64,000 nt of DNA from Cycas panzhihuaensis (lineage: Eukaryota > Cycadophyta): contig CM041465.1 in the NCBI GenBank assembly GCA_023213395.1, positions 136,221,741-136,285,740 of the forward strand, read 5' to 3'. This document shows positions 62,986-64,000 of the stretch, one piece after another. The notes under the pieces are model-generated. The model was given only the letters and a program-made list of their open reading frames with translations, was not told the origin of the DNA and searched no databases. The translations under genes and the position numbers were made by a program. Position 1 is the stretch's first letter; each line of letters begins with the position of its first letter.

Positions 62986-64000
62986 TTAGTCACGATATTC
63001 TACTGTTCAGATTCCTGATTTTCATCTTTTTCCAAAGCATCATCTTCCACTTTTATTTTCTTAGTAGGTACAACAATTATTGTTTGTTGTTTTTCAACTT
63101 TTTGCATGGGTTTCTTATTAAATGGCATATCTTGACTAATGATAAGTTTTGTTGGCCGTAGTCTCACAGCCTGTACCCTTTTGTTCCATCACCATAGTCA
63201 AGAAAAATACACTTCTTGGGCTTTGCGTCCAACTTGGACATTTGTTCCTTTAAGACATGGGTGTAAGCATCACAACCAAAGACAACTAAATGGGAATAAT
63301 TAATAGGTTTTTCTGTCCATATCTCTTTAGGAATCTTCCCGTTTAGAGTTGTAGTGGGTGACTTGTTGATCAGGTAAGCAGTCGTATTTATAGCCTCAAC
63401 CCAAAATTCTTGCCCCAAACCAGTAGTGCTGAGAATACACTTGGCACACTCCATAATGTTATGGTTCATCCTCTCAGCTACCCCATTTTGTTGTGGAGTG
63501 CTGGGAACTATTTTCTGCTTGGCTATTCTATGCTCATTGCAAAATTGATAAAATTCCTTCGAGCAAAACTCTTCCCTATTGCTTGTCCTAAGACACTCAA
63601 TGTTCTTACTCATCTGCCTCTCTACAAGAGCTTTTAGTCTCTTAAAATGGTCTAAGGCATCTGACTTCTTCTTGACAATAAACACCCATACTTTACGAGA
63701 GTAGTCATCAATGAATGACACAAAGTATAGTCACCCTCCTAATGAAGCTACAGGTGTAGGTCCATAATTGTTTGAATGTAACACCTATAAAAAAATTGAA
63801 CTTCTAGTAGTGCATCTAGCAAACAGAAGCCTATTCTGTTTTCCAAACAGACAATGTTGACAAAAATTGAGATAAGGAGATTTTAAACTTAGCAAAAGGT
63901 TTCTATCGAGTAGTATCTTTAGTCCTCTCTCGCTCATGTGGCCCAGGCGTTGATGCCATAAAGTTATTGAATCCATGGCACCTGTTGTTGTCACTGCAAC
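62986..64000 (-). mobile_element. Ty1/copia fragment J, cut by window edge
   Basis: The sense strand shows GAG-pre (LWHQRLGHMSERGLKILLDR), the integrase core and the beginning of the integrase-RT linker (near 62990-63150). RT is missing on the left side where the LINE begins; the rest lies beyond 64000. Confidence 0.85.
63164..63994 (-). pseudogene. Copia GAG-pre-integrase and integrase (element J)
   Basis: ORFs 63785-63994 and 63164-63721 share one frame. Motifs are FCQHCLFGKQNRL (zinc region), FIDDYSRKVWVFIVKKKSDA, PSTPQQNGVAERMNHNIMEC and IFLDYGDGTKGYRL. Both catalytic Asp positions are altered: the segment before GPTPVASLGG has Asn for Asp, and the RTDNGGEY equivalent reads RTSNREEF. The Glu is present. 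Inactive. Confidence 0.87.

Overview
The window looks like intergenic DNA from a plant nuclear genome, and almost all of it is retrotransposons. The plant call rests on four things: Ty1/copia elements with plant-type gag, GAG-pre-integrase and RT modules; Ty3/gypsy elements with plant-type gag and an extra ORF after integrase; an L1-type LINE whose ORF1 resembles the plant DUF4283 family and which carries a C-terminal RNase H; and methionine-tRNA primer sites. The number, decay and nesting of the elements suggest a large, slowly purged genome, possibly a gymnosperm. That last step is inference only. I found no host gene, tRNA, rRNA, CRISPR array or bacterial operon.

Layout, left to right. (1) Copia element A (+), 1-5228, with its 5' end outside the window. 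(2) A diverged solo-LTR-like block, about 5290-6190. (3) A dispersed repeat, here called R, in copies R1 (6191-6826 plus 12091-12840), R2 (21480-21990) and R3 (43931-44890). (4) Copia B (-), 6827-12090, inserted into R1. (5) Copia H (-), 13572-21106, inserted between R1 and R2. (6) Copia C (+), 21991-about 43920, inserted at the end of R2. C is itself split by gypsy-like element D (22090-27636, inside C's 5' LTR) and by copia E (28050-38342, - strand, inside C's leader). E is split by copia F (32571-37646, - strand, inside E's leader). (7) About 1.6 kb of AT-rich sequence with no recognised gene. (8) An L1-type LINE (-), about 46461-62580, split by a 10.3-kb gypsy element G (-), 47508-57810. 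(9) A copia fragment J (-) running off the right edge.

Six insertions (B, D, E, F, G, H) have their LTR ends fixed to the base by matching 5-bp target-site duplications: ggaat/ggaac, cacaa, tagtt, ggttt, tgaag and gaact. Insertion order can therefore be read directly: F after E after C; D after C; G after the LINE; B and H after R.

A, B, E and F belong to one copia family. B keeps an uninterrupted gag-protease ORF of about 508 codons, but in B, E and F the protease active-site glycine is arginine. All four carry a conserved GTAC-rich module just ahead of gag. G is the most complete element: four zinc knuckles, protease, RT with LDD, RNase H, a DDE integrase, and then a long extra 3' ORF of unknown function. 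D keeps gag, zinc knuckles, protease and the integrase tail but lacks RT, RNase H and the integrase core, so it is a non-autonomous derivative. D and G share the same unusual primer-binding site, which looks complementary to tRNA-Glu. Everything else is decayed by stops and frameshifts. No coherent new host system is visible; the most novel material is in G and in the leaders of the copia family.
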